Shown here: one piece after another, positions 24,928 through 35,717 of the stretch
Layout: each line of letters begins with the position of its first letter
Numbering within the stretch: position 1 is the stretch's first letter
Assembly: GCF_047971665.1 (NCBI RefSeq)
Contig: NZ_JBKEAA010000011.1
Span: 76,455-140,454, forward strand
DNA from: Castellaniella sp047971665
GTDB taxonomy: Bacteria; Pseudomonadota; Gammaproteobacteria; Burkholderiales; Burkholderiaceae_B
DNA: 64,000 bases
Direction: 5' to 3'
Position numbers and translations under genes: made by a program
The notes under the pieces: model-generated
Told to the model about the DNA's origin: nothing
Databases searched by the model: none
What the model saw: only the letters and a program-made list of their open reading frames with translations

Positions 24928-26250
24928 GTGCCGGAATCGCCACAATCTCCCGCCTTGTCCGCACAAATGCTGGCCGCCGCGCGCGCCATCCGGGCGGTGC
25001 TGGGCGGCCAGTCCCTGTCCGACGCGCTTGAATCGGCGCCTGCGGCACTGCGTCCCGCCGCTCAGGCGCTGTCCTTTCACGCCATGCGCCGGCTCGGCCA
25101 TGCCCGGGCCGCGCGCGAGCAACTGGTGCCGCGTCGGCCGCCGGAGCGCCTGGTCGAGGCCCTGATCCTGCTGGGCCTGAGCCTGCTGGAGGCCAGCCTG
25201 AAGCAGGCCGAGGGCGAACACCCGCCCCCCGGCACGCCGATCTACCCCGAACATACCCTGGTCCATCAACTGGTCGAGGCGGCCATCGCCGACCGCCGCA
25301 CACGGCCGGCCAAAGGCCTGATCAATGCCGTGCTGCGCCGCTACGGACGCGAACGGACGACCTTGAACGCCACGCTGCGCCAACAGCCCGAGGCCGAATG
25401 GAACCACCCCGAATGGTGGATCGAGACCGTGCGGACCGCCTGGCCGGACAGCTGGCAGACGATCCTGGCATCGGCCGACCGCTCCCCGCCCATGACGCTG
25501 CGCGCCAACCGCCGGCGCATCGATCGACACACCTTGCAGGCGCGCCTGGGCGAGGCCGGCCTGGACGCCCGTCCAGCGGGAGAGGACGGACTGATCCTGG
25601 ACACGCCCCGTCCCGTGCGCGAAATCCCTGGCTACACCGAGGGCTGGTGGTCGGTGCAGGACCTGTCGGCCCAACTGGCCGCGCGCTTGCTGCCGCTGCG
25701 AGATGGCATGCGGGTGCTGGACGCCTGCGCGGCGCCCGGCGGCAAGACGGCCCACCTGCTGGAGCGCCATGCCTTGCGCCTGACGGCCCTGGACAGCGAT
25801 GCCCAGCGGCTCGGGCGCGTCGCCGAGAACCTGCAACGCCTGGGACTGGCTTCACCCGATGTGTCCCTGCGCCATGCCGATGCCGCCCGGCCCGCCGACT
25901 GGCGGGCCACTCAGCCCTACGACGCCATCCTGGCCGACGTCCCCTGCACGGCATCGGGCGTGGTGCGCCGTCACCCCGACATCCGCTGGCTGCGCCGCGC
26001 CGACGATCTGACGCGCACAGCCGCCCTGCAGGCCCACATCGTGGACGCGCTGTGGCCCCTGCTGGCCCCCGGCGGCCACCTGCTGTATGCCACCTGCTCG
26101 ATCTTTCCCCAGGAAGGCGAAACCCAGATCCGCGCGTTCCTGGACCGGCATCCACAGGCGCAGCGGTTGCCGGCGCCAGGCCATATCCTGCCGGCCGGCC
26201 CGGACGGCGGCGATGGCTTCTTCTACGCCCTGTTGCGCAAGCCGGCATGA
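24928..26250 (+). CDS. rsmB: 16S rRNA (cytosine(967)-C5)-methyltransferase
   Basis: RsmB makes 5-methylcytosine at position 967 of 16S rRNA. The 440-residue protein has a NusB-like N-terminal helical domain (about 10-150) and a Rossmann methyltransferase domain with LDACAAPGGKTAHLLE. DVPCTASGVVRRHPDIRW and ATCSIFPQE hold the two catalytic cysteines. The GTG at 24928 is the likely start; an ATG 13 codons later is an alternative. It precedes DUF4390-ntrY-ntrX, as in many betaproteobacteria, with a 160-bp gap in which I see no feature. Confidence 0.95.
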   Translation: MPESPQSPALSAQMLAAARAIRAVLGGQSLSDALESAPAALRPAAQALSFHAMRRLGHARAAREQLVPRRPPERLVEALILLGLSLLEASLKQAEGEHPPPGTPIYPEHTLVHQLVEAAIADRRTRPAKGLINAVLRRYGRERTTLNATLRQQPEAEWNHPEWWIETVRTAWPDSWQTILASADRSPPMTLRANRRRIDRHTLQARLGEAGLDARPAGEDGLILDTPRPVREIPGYTEGWWSVQDLSAQLAARLLPLRDGMRVLDACAAPGGKTAHLLERHALRLTALDSDAQRLGRVAENLQRLGLASPDVSLRHADAARPADWRATQPYDAILADVPCTASGVVRRHPDIRWLRRADDLTRTAALQAHIVDALWPLLAPGGHLLYATCSIFPQEGETQIRAFLDRHPQAQRLPAPGHILPAGPDGGDGFFYALLRKPA

Positions 26251-26410
26251 AACGCAACGCCACTCGGGCGGTCTGCCCCCTCCCATACCCGATGCCCTCA
26301 CGCGCGAAGCCGGTCGCGAGACTGGCGGCAGGCTGTCGCGGCTTGCGCTTTGGCGCCGGCTCAACAATACTGCGACTGTCTGAGACCTTCCGCGCCCTCG
26401 TCGCCAGCGC

Positions 26411-26980
26411 ATGACACGCTTTCTGTTATTCCTGACCTGCAGCCTGCTGTTCCTGGCGTCCGCGACCGTCCGGGCCAACGACGAGCAGGTCGTCCGCATC
26501 GAGCCGATCCTGCGGCAAGGCCAGCTCCTGCTGGAGGCCGACATCAATTTCACCCTGAGCGATGAACTGCACGATGCCGCCCGCAAGGGACTCCCGCTGT
26601 ATTTCACAGCGGACCTGGATATCGAACACCCGCGCTGGTGGTGGTTCGACAAGACGATCGTATCGCTCAGCCAGACCTGGCGCATCCAGTACAACGCCCT
26701 GACCCGCCAATGGCGGGTCGGCACCGGCGATCTGTCGCTGCCGGCCACTTCGCTGGACGAAGCGCTGGACCTGGTCCGCCACATCCGCGACTGGCCCCTC
26801 GCGAACGCCGACCAGTTCTCCCCCGGCCAGACCTACCAGGGCCGGTTGCGGCTGAGGCTGGACACCTCCCGCCTGGCCCGCCCTTTTCAGGTCGACGCGC
26901 TCAATAGCGCAACCTGGTCCCTGACGACCCCATGGAAAGACTTCACCTTTTCGATCTCAACCACAGCCCCCCGCGACTGA
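26411..26980 (+). CDS. DUF4390 domain-containing exported protein
   Basis: This 189-residue protein has a signal peptide (cleavage near VRA, residue 22) and a predicted all-beta periplasmic body. It shows the DUF4390 pattern ADINFTLSDELHDAARKGLPLYF followed by the aromatic run PRWWWFDKTI. Such proteins are encoded between rsmB and ntrY in betaproteobacteria. Its 3' end overlaps ntrY by 49 nt, so the two are translated from one mRNA, and a role connected to the sensor is plausible but unproven. Confidence 0.85.
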   Translation: MTRFLLFLTCSLLFLASATVRANDEQVVRIEPILRQGQLLLEADINFTLSDELHDAARKGLPLYFTADLDIEHPRWWWFDKTIVSLSQTWRIQYNALTRQWRVGTGDLSLPATSLDEALDLVRHIRDWPLANADQFSPGQTYQGRLRLRLDTSRLARPFQVDALNSATWSLTTPWKDFTFSISTTAPRD

Positions 26981-29313
26981 TCCGCTGGGCGCTGCGTTCC
27001 GCGCTGCTGGTCGCCGCCGCCAGCGCGATCGCGCTGCTGGGCCTGCTGGTCTGGTCGACCGGCAACGCCTCGCGCTACGCCCAGCAGTACGACACGCTGC
27101 TGCTGCTCAACGGTGTGCTCGCCATCGCCCTGATGTCCTGGGTGACCATGCTCTCGATCCGGCTGGTGCGCCAGATCCGGCGGCGCCAGTTCGGCGCCCG
27201 GCTGACTGCTCGATTCACCCTGTATTTCACGCTGATCGGCATTCTGCCTGGTGTCCTGATCTACGTGCTGTCGGTGCAGTTCATGTCCCGGTCGATCGAG
27301 TCCTGGTTCAACGTCCGGGTCGATACCGCCCTCGAATCCGGCCTGAATCTGGGGCGCGCCGCGCTGGATGCCCAACTCACCGAGCTCAGCGGCCGGGCGC
27401 ACACCATGGCCCTGCGGCTGAACACCGCCAGCGACGCCGAGACCGCCCTGCTGCTGACCACGCTGCGAGCCACCAACGAAATCGACGAGGCGATGGTCTT
27501 CACGGGCAACGGCCGCCTGGTCGCCTTTTCCTCGTCGGCCTTTGGTCAGTTGCTGCCGGATCTGCCGCCCAGCAGCGTCATGAACCAGTTGCGGGTCGCC
27601 CAAAGCTACGCCGCGGCCGAGGCAGACCCCGCCCTCGGCGACGGGCCGACCACCGACCAGTTGCACCTGCGCGTCGTCATTCCGCTGGCCTCATCGACCT
27701 CGGACCGGCTGGGCAACCCCATGAGTCTGGGCGGCGATTCGCGCTGGCTGCAAGTGATCCAGAGCGTACCCGAGCGGATCTCTCACAACGCCAATCAGGT
27801 TCAGCAGGGCTTTCGCGACTACCAGGAACTGGCCCTGTCGCGCCTGGGGCTGCGCAAGCTCTACGGCATCACCCTCACCCTGGCGCTGATCCTGGCGGTC
27901 TTTGCCGCCGTGGTCGCCGCGCTGGCCGTCTCGCGCCGGCTGGTCCGGCCCCTGCTGTCTCTGGCATCAGGCACCCAGGCCGTCGGCGTCGGCGACTACC
28001 GTCCCCTGCCCGAACCCCCGGCGCGCGACGAGGTCGGTCAGTTGACACGATCTTTCAATGCCATGACACGGCAGCTGGACGAGGCCCGCCAGATGGTCGA
28101 CCGCCATCGCCGCCAGCTGGAACAAAGCAATCTGTACCTGGAATCGGTGCTCAGCAATCTGTCCTCCGGGGTGCTAGTGTTCGACCAGGCCTTTCGCCTG
28201 ACGCTGTTCAACCAGGGCGCGCAGACCATCCTGGGCCTGGACCTGCGCACCGTCCAGGGCCGGCCCCTCGAAACTGCCGACGGCGCCCTGCCGCTCGCCA
28301 ACCTGATCCGCCAGGCATTCTCCGCCCACGAGGCGGTCGAATCCACACGCCCCTATTGGCAGCAACAGTTCGAAGTCGAGCTCCAGTCGGCCCCCGACAA
28401 TGAGCGCAAAAAACACATCGTCACACTGCTGGCCCGAGGCACCCGGCTGCTCATGGACGGCCATGAGGGCGGCTACCTGGTGGTGTTCGACGACATCAGC
28501 GAGGTGATCTCAGCCAACCGAACGGTCGCCTGGGGCGAGGTTGCCCGGCGGCTTGCCCACGAGATCAAGAACCCGCTCACGCCCATCCAGTTGTCCGCCG
28601 AGCGGCTGGCCATGAAACTGAACGACCGGCTGGCGCCGGACGATGCCGCCGTCCTGCAACGGTCCACCCAGACCATCGTCAACCAGGTGGCCTCCCTGAA
28701 ACGCATGGTGGACGATTTCCGCGAATACGCCCGCACACCGCCCGCGCAGATGCAGGACATCGACCTGAACGCGTTGCTGACCGAGATCCTGACGCTGTAC
28801 GGTTGGGACCCCGCCGAATCGACGACGCCGCCGGCGGCCCCTGGCGCAGCCCATGTCGACGCGCTGCTGTCGGCTGATCTGCCACTGATCCAGGGAGATC
28901 CGGCACAATTGCGCCAGGTGATCCACAATCTGCTGGCAAACGCCCGCGATGCCGCCTGTCAGCACGCCGCGCCCGGCACAGCCGAAATCCGTGTGCAGAC
29001 CCGCCTGATCCGTCCTGCTGACGCATCAGGCCAGGCCAGCGTCCGGCTGACCGTCTCGGACAATGGCCCCGGGTTCGCCCCCGAGGTCCTGCATCGCGTC
29101 TTCGAGCCTTACGTGACGACCAAACCCACCGGCACCGGACTGGGGCTGGCCATCGTCAAGAAGATCATCGAAGAACACGCCGCCCAGGTGGACATTTCCA
29201 ACCGGGCCGAGGGCGGTGCCCGCATTTCCATCCTGTTTTCCCGACTGGCAGCGGAACCGGAGTCGCTGGACGCGCCAAAACAAGCACAGGATAATACGCA
29301 AAACATTGGGTGA
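26932..29313 (+). CDS. ntrY: NtrY-type sensor histidine kinase (PlrS-like)
   Basis: This 793-residue membrane kinase has three N-terminal hydrophobic helices (about 21-43, 54-75 and 92-115) and a periplasmic sensor region (about 116-300). A fourth helix (about 306-330), HAMP, PAS (about 400-490) and HisKA/HATPase_c follow. The phosphorylated histidine is His543 in LAHEIKNPLTPIQLSAERL; ATP-site boxes are HNLLANARDA, DNGPGF and GTGLGLAIV. It overlaps DUF4390 and is 6 nt from its regulator. In Bordetella the equivalent pair is PlrSR. The signal is unknown; redox or respiration is suggested by NtrY relatives. Confidence 0.92.
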   Translation: MERLHLFDLNHSPPRLIRWALRSALLVAAASAIALLGLLVWSTGNASRYAQQYDTLLLLNGVLAIALMSWVTMLSIRLVRQIRRRQFGARLTARFTLYFTLIGILPGVLIYVLSVQFMSRSIESWFNVRVDTALESGLNLGRAALDAQLTELSGRAHTMALRLNTASDAETALLLTTLRATNEIDEAMVFTGNGRLVAFSSSAFGQLLPDLPPSSVMNQLRVAQSYAAAEADPALGDGPTTDQLHLRVVIPLASSTSDRLGNPMSLGGDSRWLQVIQSVPERISHNANQVQQGFRDYQELALSRLGLRKLYGITLTLALILAVFAAVVAALAVSRRLVRPLLSLASGTQAVGVGDYRPLPEPPARDEVGQLTRSFNAMTRQLDEARQMVDRHRRQLEQSNLYLESVLSNLSSGVLVFDQAFRLTLFNQGAQTILGLDLRTVQGRPLETADGALPLANLIRQAFSAHEAVESTRPYWQQQFEVELQSAPDNERKKHIVTLLARGTRLLMDGHEGGYLVVFDDISEVISANRTVAWGEVARRLAHEIKNPLTPIQLSAERLAMKLNDRLAPDDAAVLQRSTQTIVNQVASLKRMVDDFREYARTPPAQMQDIDLNALLTEILTLYGWDPAESTTPPAAPGAAHVDALLSADLPLIQGDPAQLRQVIHNLLANARDAACQHAAPGTAEIRVQTRLIRPADASGQASVRLTVSDNGPGFAPEVLHRVFEPYVTTKPTGTGLGLAIVKKIIEEHAAQVDISNRAEGGARISILFSRLAAEPESLDAPKQAQDNTQNIG

Positions 29314-29319
29314 GGTGAT

Positions 29320-30036
29320 ATGGCCAGAATTCTGGTGGTGGATGACGAGATCGGCATCCGCGAACTGCTGTCTGAAATTCTCTACGACGAAGGTCACACG
29401 GTCGAACTTGCTGAAAACGCCGCGCAGGCCCGTGAATCCCGTCTCCGTCAACGCCCCGATCTGGTGCTGCTGGACATCTGGATGCCCGATATCGATGGAG
29501 TCAGTCTGCTCAAGGAATGGTCCAGCCAGGGGCTGCTGAACATGCCTGTCATCATGATGAGCGGCCATGCCACCGTGGACACGGCCGTCGAGGCGACCCG
29601 CATCGGCGCAGTCGACTTCCTGGAAAAACCCATCACCCTGCAGAAACTGCTGAAGACCGTGGCCGCCGGTCTCGCGCACCCCGTGATCCCGGCCTCGATG
29701 CGCAGCCGCACCGAGCGACCGGTAATGCCCGCAGCCGACCCGGTCTTCACCCAACCGCCCGCGCTGGCCGGCAGCCCCGCCATCGCGCCACCCGCACACA
29801 CGACGCCCGTCGCAACCGCTCAGGACGATTCGCACCTGGGCCGGATCTCGCTCAACCAGCCGCTGCGCGAGGCCCGCGACGAATTCGAGCGGATCTACTT
29901 CGAATACCACCTGCTGCACGAAAATCACAGCATGACGCGGGTCTCCGAGCGGACCGGCCTGGAACGCACTCACCTGTACCGCAAACTGAAACAGCTCGGC
30001 ATCGACACGTCACGCAAAAAATCCTCGAACGGCTGA
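29320..30036 (+). CDS. ntrX: NtrX-like response regulator lacking the AAA+ sigma-54 domain (PlrR-like)
   Basis: At 238 residues this is about half a canonical NtrX. An intact receiver domain (about 3-118) has Asp8, Asp9, phospho-Asp52, the SGHAT switch and EKPIT. Next comes a Pro/Ala-rich linker (about 125-170) in place of the roughly 240-residue AAA+ domain, then a Fis-type helix-turn-helix (about 195-232; VSERTGLERTHLYRKLKQLGI). There is no GAFTGA motif or Walker A. It should bind DNA and act with another sigma factor. This architecture matches PlrR of Bordetella. Confidence 0.92.
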   Translation: MARILVVDDEIGIRELLSEILYDEGHTVELAENAAQARESRLRQRPDLVLLDIWMPDIDGVSLLKEWSSQGLLNMPVIMMSGHATVDTAVEATRIGAVDFLEKPITLQKLLKTVAAGLAHPVIPASMRSRTERPVMPAADPVFTQPPALAGSPAIAPPAHTTPVATAQDDSHLGRISLNQPLREARDEFERIYFEYHLLHENHSMTRVSERTGLERTHLYRKLKQLGIDTSRKKSSNG

Positions 30037-30123
30037 TCGGCCCGCGCCGGATCGGCCCACGGCGAATCGAGACGCAACAAGTCGGGGCGCACGCCATGCG
30101 CGTTCCCCGCGCACGGCCCAGCA

Positions 30124-31083
30124 CTACCCGCGATACGCGCGCATGAATTCGGCCACCGGCTGGCGCCGGCCACCGGGCTTTTGCAATGCCGTCACACGCA
30201 GCACCCCCTCGGCCGTCATCACATCGATACCCTCGGGCGTCATGGCCCTGATCAAGCCCGGCGCAGTCTCCCCGGACCCGGCCGTGTCGGCAGGAGCCGG
30301 CAGCGCCCGCGACGCCCAGACCTTCACCGGCTGATCGAAACCCGGCAACATCATCGTCGTCCCGGGAAAAGGATCAAAGGCCCGGACCCGCCGGGCCAGT
30401 TCCTGCGCAGGCCGTGAAAAATCCAGCGCCGACTCGGATTTCATCAATTTGTCCGCGTAACGCACCCCGGCCTGCGGCTGCGGTACCGGCTCCGGCGGGT
30501 CTCCGGCTTCCAGGCGCGCCAGAACGTCCACGATGGCCTGTGCGCCATCGGCCGCCAGGCCATCATGCAGGCTGGCGCCGGTTTCGCCCTGCGCCAGTGG
30601 GCGCTCCACCCGGTACAGCATGTCGCCCGTGTCCAGACCGGCATCCATCTGCATGATGGTCACGCCGCTGACGGAATCCCCCGCCTCGATCGCGCGCTGG
30701 ATGGGCGCCGCGCCGCGCCAGCGCGGCAGCAGGCTGGCATGGATGTTCAAACAGCCATGACGCGGCAGATCCAGCACCCATTGCGGCAGGATCAACCCAT
30801 AGGCCGCCACGACCAGCGTCTCGGGCGCCAGCCCTTGCAGCGCATCCCTGACGGCGCGGGCGTCTTCCGGATATTTGCCGTCCAGCCGCAGACTGCGCGG
30901 TTGCAGCACGGCGATCCCGGCCCCCAGAGCCGCCTGCTTGACGGGGCTGGGCATGAGCTTCATGCCGCGCCCCGAAGGCCGGTCCGGCTGGGTCAGCACA
31001 CAAACCACCTCGTGTCCCGCCCTGATCAGGGCGTCCAGGGCCTGCCGGGCAAATTCAGGCGTACCCGCAAAAGCAATGCGCAT
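30124..31083 (-). CDS. fmt: methionyl-tRNA formyltransferase
   Basis: Fmt formylates Met-tRNA(fMet) for initiation. The 319-residue protein starts MRIAFAGTPEFA. It has the catalytic triad Asn113, His115 and Asp151 in NIHASLLPRWRGAAPIQRAI and DAGLDTGDML, and a C-terminal oligonucleotide-binding domain (about 210-319). It lies 99 nt downstream of def in the usual def-fmt pair. It is convergent with ntrX across an 87-bp gap without a clear terminator. Confidence 0.96.
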   Translation of the reverse strand: MRIAFAGTPEFARQALDALIRAGHEVVCVLTQPDRPSGRGMKLMPSPVKQAALGAGIAVLQPRSLRLDGKYPEDARAVRDALQGLAPETLVVAAYGLILPQWVLDLPRHGCLNIHASLLPRWRGAAPIQRAIEAGDSVSGVTIMQMDAGLDTGDMLYRVERPLAQGETGASLHDGLAADGAQAIVDVLARLEAGDPPEPVPQPQAGVRYADKLMKSESALDFSRPAQELARRVRAFDPFPGTTMMLPGFDQPVKVWASRALPAPADTAGSGETAPGLIRAMTPEGIDVMTAEGVLRVTALQKPGGRRQPVAEFMRAYRG

Positions 31084-31182
31084 TCAGTGTCCTATGGGGT
31101 TGGCTTGGCGGCTCGCCCCCGCGGGCCCGGGTCTGTCAGGCCAGGCGCCGAAAGCGAGCGCGCGAATCGGTCTGGCGGCGCG

Positions 31183-31707
31183 CTAAGCCCCGGCGGCTTC
31201 GCGCTGGGCCTCGCGCTGCTGCTTGCGCAGCCGCGTGCGGATGCGGTTCTGCTTGAGCACCGACAGGTATTCGACGAAGACCTTGCCCAGCAAATGATCG
31301 AGTTCATGCTGCACGCACACGGCCAGCAGGCCCTCAGCGTCGAATTCGTACGATTCGCCGTGCTCGTCCAGCGCGCGCACGTGGATCCGCGCGGAACGCT
31401 CGACCTCGTCATAGATCCCGGGCACCGACAGGCAGCCCTCTTCGTAGACCTGAAGTTCTTCGCTTTTCCAGGTGATCTCGGGATTGATCAACACATGCAG
31501 ATCATTGCCGTCCTCGGACACATCGATCACCACCACCCGCTCGTGGACGTCCACCTGCGTCGCGGCCAGACCGACGCCGGGCGCGGCGTACATGGTTTCG
31601 GCCATGTCGCGCACCAATTGGCGGATGCGCTCATCCACCTGCTGGACCGGCGCAGCAACCGTGTGCAGCCGAGGATCCGGATATTTCAGAATAGGAAGCA
31701 GTGCCAT
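31183..31707 (-). CDS. def: peptide deformylase
   Basis: Def removes the N-formyl group from nascent proteins. The 174-residue metalloenzyme has all three motifs: GVGLAATQ (44-51), EGCLS with metal ligand Cys92, and QHELDHL with ligands His134 and His138 and catalytic Glu135. The ATG at 31707 starts MALLPILKYPDPRL, the conserved N-terminus. It is divergent from dprA (112 bp gap) and upstream of fmt. Confidence 0.96.
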   Translation of the reverse strand: MALLPILKYPDPRLHTVAAPVQQVDERIRQLVRDMAETMYAAPGVGLAATQVDVHERVVVIDVSEDGNDLHVLINPEITWKSEELQVYEEGCLSVPGIYDEVERSARIHVRALDEHGESYEFDAEGLLAVCVQHELDHLLGKVFVEYLSVLKQNRIRTRLRKQQREAQREAAGA

Positions 31708-31819
31708 GTCAAAAACGGTAACGCTCATGCAAAGCTCTATGATAAATCAGGAGTCTGACTCAGGACAGGAACATCCCGCCCGCCACGAATTCCGGCTGTA
31801 TTCATGGCACACTGACGAC

Positions 31820-33115
<1,296 letters not shown>

Positions 33116-33175
33116 ACCCGGCTGCGCTATGATGAATGCCGGTTTCGCATCACAGACTCAACCGGACGCACCTTC

Positions 33176-34078
33176 ATGACCGAATACATCAAGATCGTCG
33201 AAGTCGGGCCGCGCGACGGCCTGCAGAACGAAAAGCAGTTCGTCGACACCGCCATCAAGGTCGAACTCGTCAACCGGCTGGCGGCGGCAGGCTTCGCCAA
33301 CGTCGAAGCCGCGTCCTTCGTCTCCCCAAAATGGGTGCCGCAGATGGCCGACGGCGCCGAGGTCATGGCTGGGATCGGGCGCAGCCCAGGGACGATCTAT
33401 TCCGTCCTGGTGCCCAACCTGCGCGGCTTCGAGGGCGCACTGGCCGCGCGCGCCGACGAGGTCGTAATCTTCGGCGCCGCCAGCGAGGCCTTCTCCCAGC
33501 GCAACATCAACTGCTCCATCGCTGAATCCATCGCCCGCTTCGAGCCCGTCGCCGCCGCCGCAAAAGAAGCCGGGTTGCGCCTGCGCGGCAGCATCAGTTG
33601 CGCGCTGGGCTGCCCCTACCAGGGCGAAACCCCGGTGGCCGCCGTGGTCGATGTGGCCGAACGCATGCTGCGCCTGGGCTGCGACGAAATCGACGTCGCC
33701 GACACCATCGGTGCGGGCACTGCGGCACAGGTCGGCCGCGTGCTGCGCGCCGTCGGCCAGGTCACCGACCTGGGCTCCCGGGTCTCGGGACATTTTCACG
33801 ACACTTACGGGCAGGCCCTGGCCAACATCCTGGCGGCGCTGGAATGCGGCGTGCGGATCTTCCACAGCTCGGTCGCCGGGCTGGGCGGCTGCCCCTACGC
33901 CAAGGGCGCCACCGGCAACGTCGCCACCGAGGACGTGCTCTATCTGCTCCATGGGCAGGGCCTGCACACCGGCGTCGACCTGGATGCCGTCGTGGATATC
34001 GGCCAGTGGATTTCCGAACAGATCGGTCGGCCGACATCCAGCCGCGCGGGTCGTGCCCTGGCGCTGAAGAAAGCCTGA
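33176..34078 (+). CDS. hydroxymethylglutaryl-CoA lyase family protein
   Basis: This 300-residue HMGL-like TIM-barrel enzyme likely splits 3-hydroxy-3-methylglutaryl-CoA to acetyl-CoA and acetoacetate at the end of leucine degradation. The metal and substrate site VEVGPRDGLQNE is at 8-19, with GHFHDTYGQALAN and the signature GLGGCPYAKGATGNVATEDV containing the catalytic-loop cysteine. Length and motifs fit HMG-CoA lyase, but no leucine-degradation partners are adjacent, so a related acyl-CoA lyase is possible. Confidence 0.85.
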   Translation: MTEYIKIVEVGPRDGLQNEKQFVDTAIKVELVNRLAAAGFANVEAASFVSPKWVPQMADGAEVMAGIGRSPGTIYSVLVPNLRGFEGALAARADEVVIFGAASEAFSQRNINCSIAESIARFEPVAAAAKEAGLRLRGSISCALGCPYQGETPVAAVVDVAERMLRLGCDEIDVADTIGAGTAAQVGRVLRAVGQVTDLGSRVSGHFHDTYGQALANILAALECGVRIFHSSVAGLGGCPYAKGATGNVATEDVLYLLHGQGLHTGVDLDAVVDIGQWISEQIGRPTSSRAGRALALKKA

Positions 34079-34157
34079 CGCATCCCGCCCCACCATGCCC
34101 CGGCCCGGTCGGGGTTTCCCAACCACGCCGCCGCGCAGCCCGATCCGAACTGTCCGC

Positions 34158-34646
34158 ATGAACCTCCCGACCTCCATTTTCGGCCGTCCCTCCCCCGAAG
34201 AACACGACGCCCTCCTGGCCCAGATCGGTCCGCTGCCGCTGCGCGGCCGCGCCTGGCCACGCTGGATCGCCGCCATCGCCTGGCTCATCATGGCCGTGAT
34301 CGCCGTACGCCTGGTCATCGTGCTGCAGCTCTCGCCAGAACGGGCGCTGCCCATGCCGGTCATCGCCAGCATCGTGGTGTGCTTCGGCGCCCTGCTCTGG
34401 ATGAGTGTCCACATGTGGACCTCGGTCACGGAGGTCTCCGACTGGGGCATCCGCCAGTCCTGGATCACGCGCCGCGAGGTGCCCTGGACCGAGATCCAGT
34501 CCACCAAGTTCATCCCGCTGTTCGCCTCGAAGAAGCTGGTGTGCTTCGTGCAGAAGGGCCGGCCCGTGATCTTCCAGGCCGGCACGCCGGAACTGCAGGC
34601 GGCCTTCGCGCGGATCAGCCTGGTCTATCGCAAAAGGACGATGTAA
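34158..34646 (+). CDS. hypothetical membrane protein with PH-like C-terminal part
   Basis: I do not recognise a named gene. The 162-residue product has two hydrophobic helices (about 34-53 and 66-87) and a soluble beta-rich C-terminal portion. The segment VTEVSDWGIRQSWITRREVPW followed by EIQSTKF resembles small bacterial PH-like membrane proteins. An upstream in-frame ATG at 34095 is possible but lacks hydrophobic or conserved sequence. It follows the HMG-CoA-lyase-like gene by 79 nt and ends at a strong terminator. Confidence 0.65.
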   Translation: MNLPTSIFGRPSPEEHDALLAQIGPLPLRGRAWPRWIAAIAWLIMAVIAVRLVIVLQLSPERALPMPVIASIVVCFGALLWMSVHMWTSVTEVSDWGIRQSWITRREVPWTEIQSTKFIPLFASKKLVCFVQKGRPVIFQAGTPELQAAFARISLVYRKRTM

Positions 34647-34678
34647 AAAGCCTGCCTCACGAAGGAGGCAGGCTTTTT
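34645..34678. terminator. bidirectional Rho-independent terminator
   Basis: A perfect inverted repeat has 14-bp arms AAAAAGCCTGCCTC and GAGGCAGGCTTTTT around a 6-nt loop, giving T-runs in both directions. It lies between the convergent hypothetical gene and the aapJ-like gene and should end both transcripts. Confidence 0.93.
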
Positions 34679-34697
34679 ACGGACCAAGGCGCACGAC

Positions 34698-35717
34698 TTA
34701 CCGGATCGGCAGCGGATACAGCAGGCCGCCGTCCTTCCAGAGGGCATTCAGGCCACGCTGGATCTGCAAGGGACTGCTCATGCCCACATTGCGCTCGAAC
34801 GACTCGCCATAGTTGCCGACCTGCTTGATGATGTTGTAGGCCCATTTCTCGTCCAGGCCCAGGTTCTTGCCCGCGCTGCCGCTCACGCCAAGCAGCCGCT
34901 GCACATTGGGATCGCTGCTGGTGAGCTTGTCGTCGATGTTGGCCGAGGTGATGCCCAGTTCTTCGGCGCCCGCCATGGCGTTGAAGCTCCATTTGACGAC
35001 GTTCAGCCAGGCATCATCCCCCTGCCGCACGAAGGGGCCGAGGGGTTCCTTGGAGATGATCTCCGGCAGGATCACGTAGTCGTCCGGTTTGGACAGCTTG
35101 GAAATACGGATCGAGGCCAGGCCGGAGGCATCCGTGGTGAACACATCACAGCGGCCGGCCGAGAAGGCGTTGACGACCTCGTTGAACTGCTCGATCACGA
35201 CCGGGGTGTATTTGACCTGATTCGCGCGCGCCCAGTCAGCCATGTTCTGCTCGTTGGACGTGCCCGTCTGCATGCAGACCGTGGCGCCGTTCAGGTCGCG
35301 GGCCGACGTGATCCCCAGGGACTTGGGGATCATGAATCCCTGGCCATCGTAGAAATTGATGGCGGCGTGAATGGCCCCCAGCGCGGTATCGCGAGACTGC
35401 GTCACGGTCGTGTTGCGCGCCAGCAGATCGATTTCGCCCGATTGCAGGGCGGTGAAACGCTGCTGCGCGTTCAGCGGCACGATCTTGACCTTGGAGGCGT
35501 CTCCCAGCACGGCAGCGGCCACGGCGCGGCACATATCCACATCGAGGCCTTTCCATTCGCCCTTGGTGTCGGGCGCCGAGAACCCCGCGAATCCGGTCGT
35601 GACGCCGCACTGGACGGCGCCGCGTTCCTTGACCACGGACAAGGTATCGGCCTGAGCCAGAGGCACCCCGGCACCCAGCAGCACAGCCAGGCCGGCCATC
35701 AATTTGAATCCACGCAT
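34698..35717 (-). CDS. polar amino-acid ABC transporter substrate-binding protein (AapJ-like)
   Basis: This 339-residue periplasmic binding protein has a signal peptide (cleavage near LAQA, residue 23). Family-3 solute-binding features follow: GFSAPDTKGEWKGLDVDMCRAVAAAV, ARNTTVTQSRDTALGA and GATVCMQTGTSNEQNMADW. Length and motifs match AapJ/YhdW proteins that bind glutamate and other polar amino acids. No permease or ATPase of this transporter is beside it; it is alone between a terminator and the paaK-like gene. A good GGGAG ribosome site fixes the start. Confidence 0.9.
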   Translation of the reverse strand: MRGFKLMAGLAVLLGAGVPLAQADTLSVVKERGAVQCGVTTGFAGFSAPDTKGEWKGLDVDMCRAVAAAVLGDASKVKIVPLNAQQRFTALQSGEIDLLARNTTVTQSRDTALGAIHAAINFYDGQGFMIPKSLGITSARDLNGATVCMQTGTSNEQNMADWARANQVKYTPVVIEQFNEVVNAFSAGRCDVFTTDASGLASIRISKLSKPDDYVILPEIISKEPLGPFVRQGDDAWLNVVKWSFNAMAGAEELGITSANIDDKLTSSDPNVQRLLGVSGSAGKNLGLDEKWAYNIIKQVGNYGESFERNVGMSSPLQIQRGLNALWKDGGLLYPLPIR

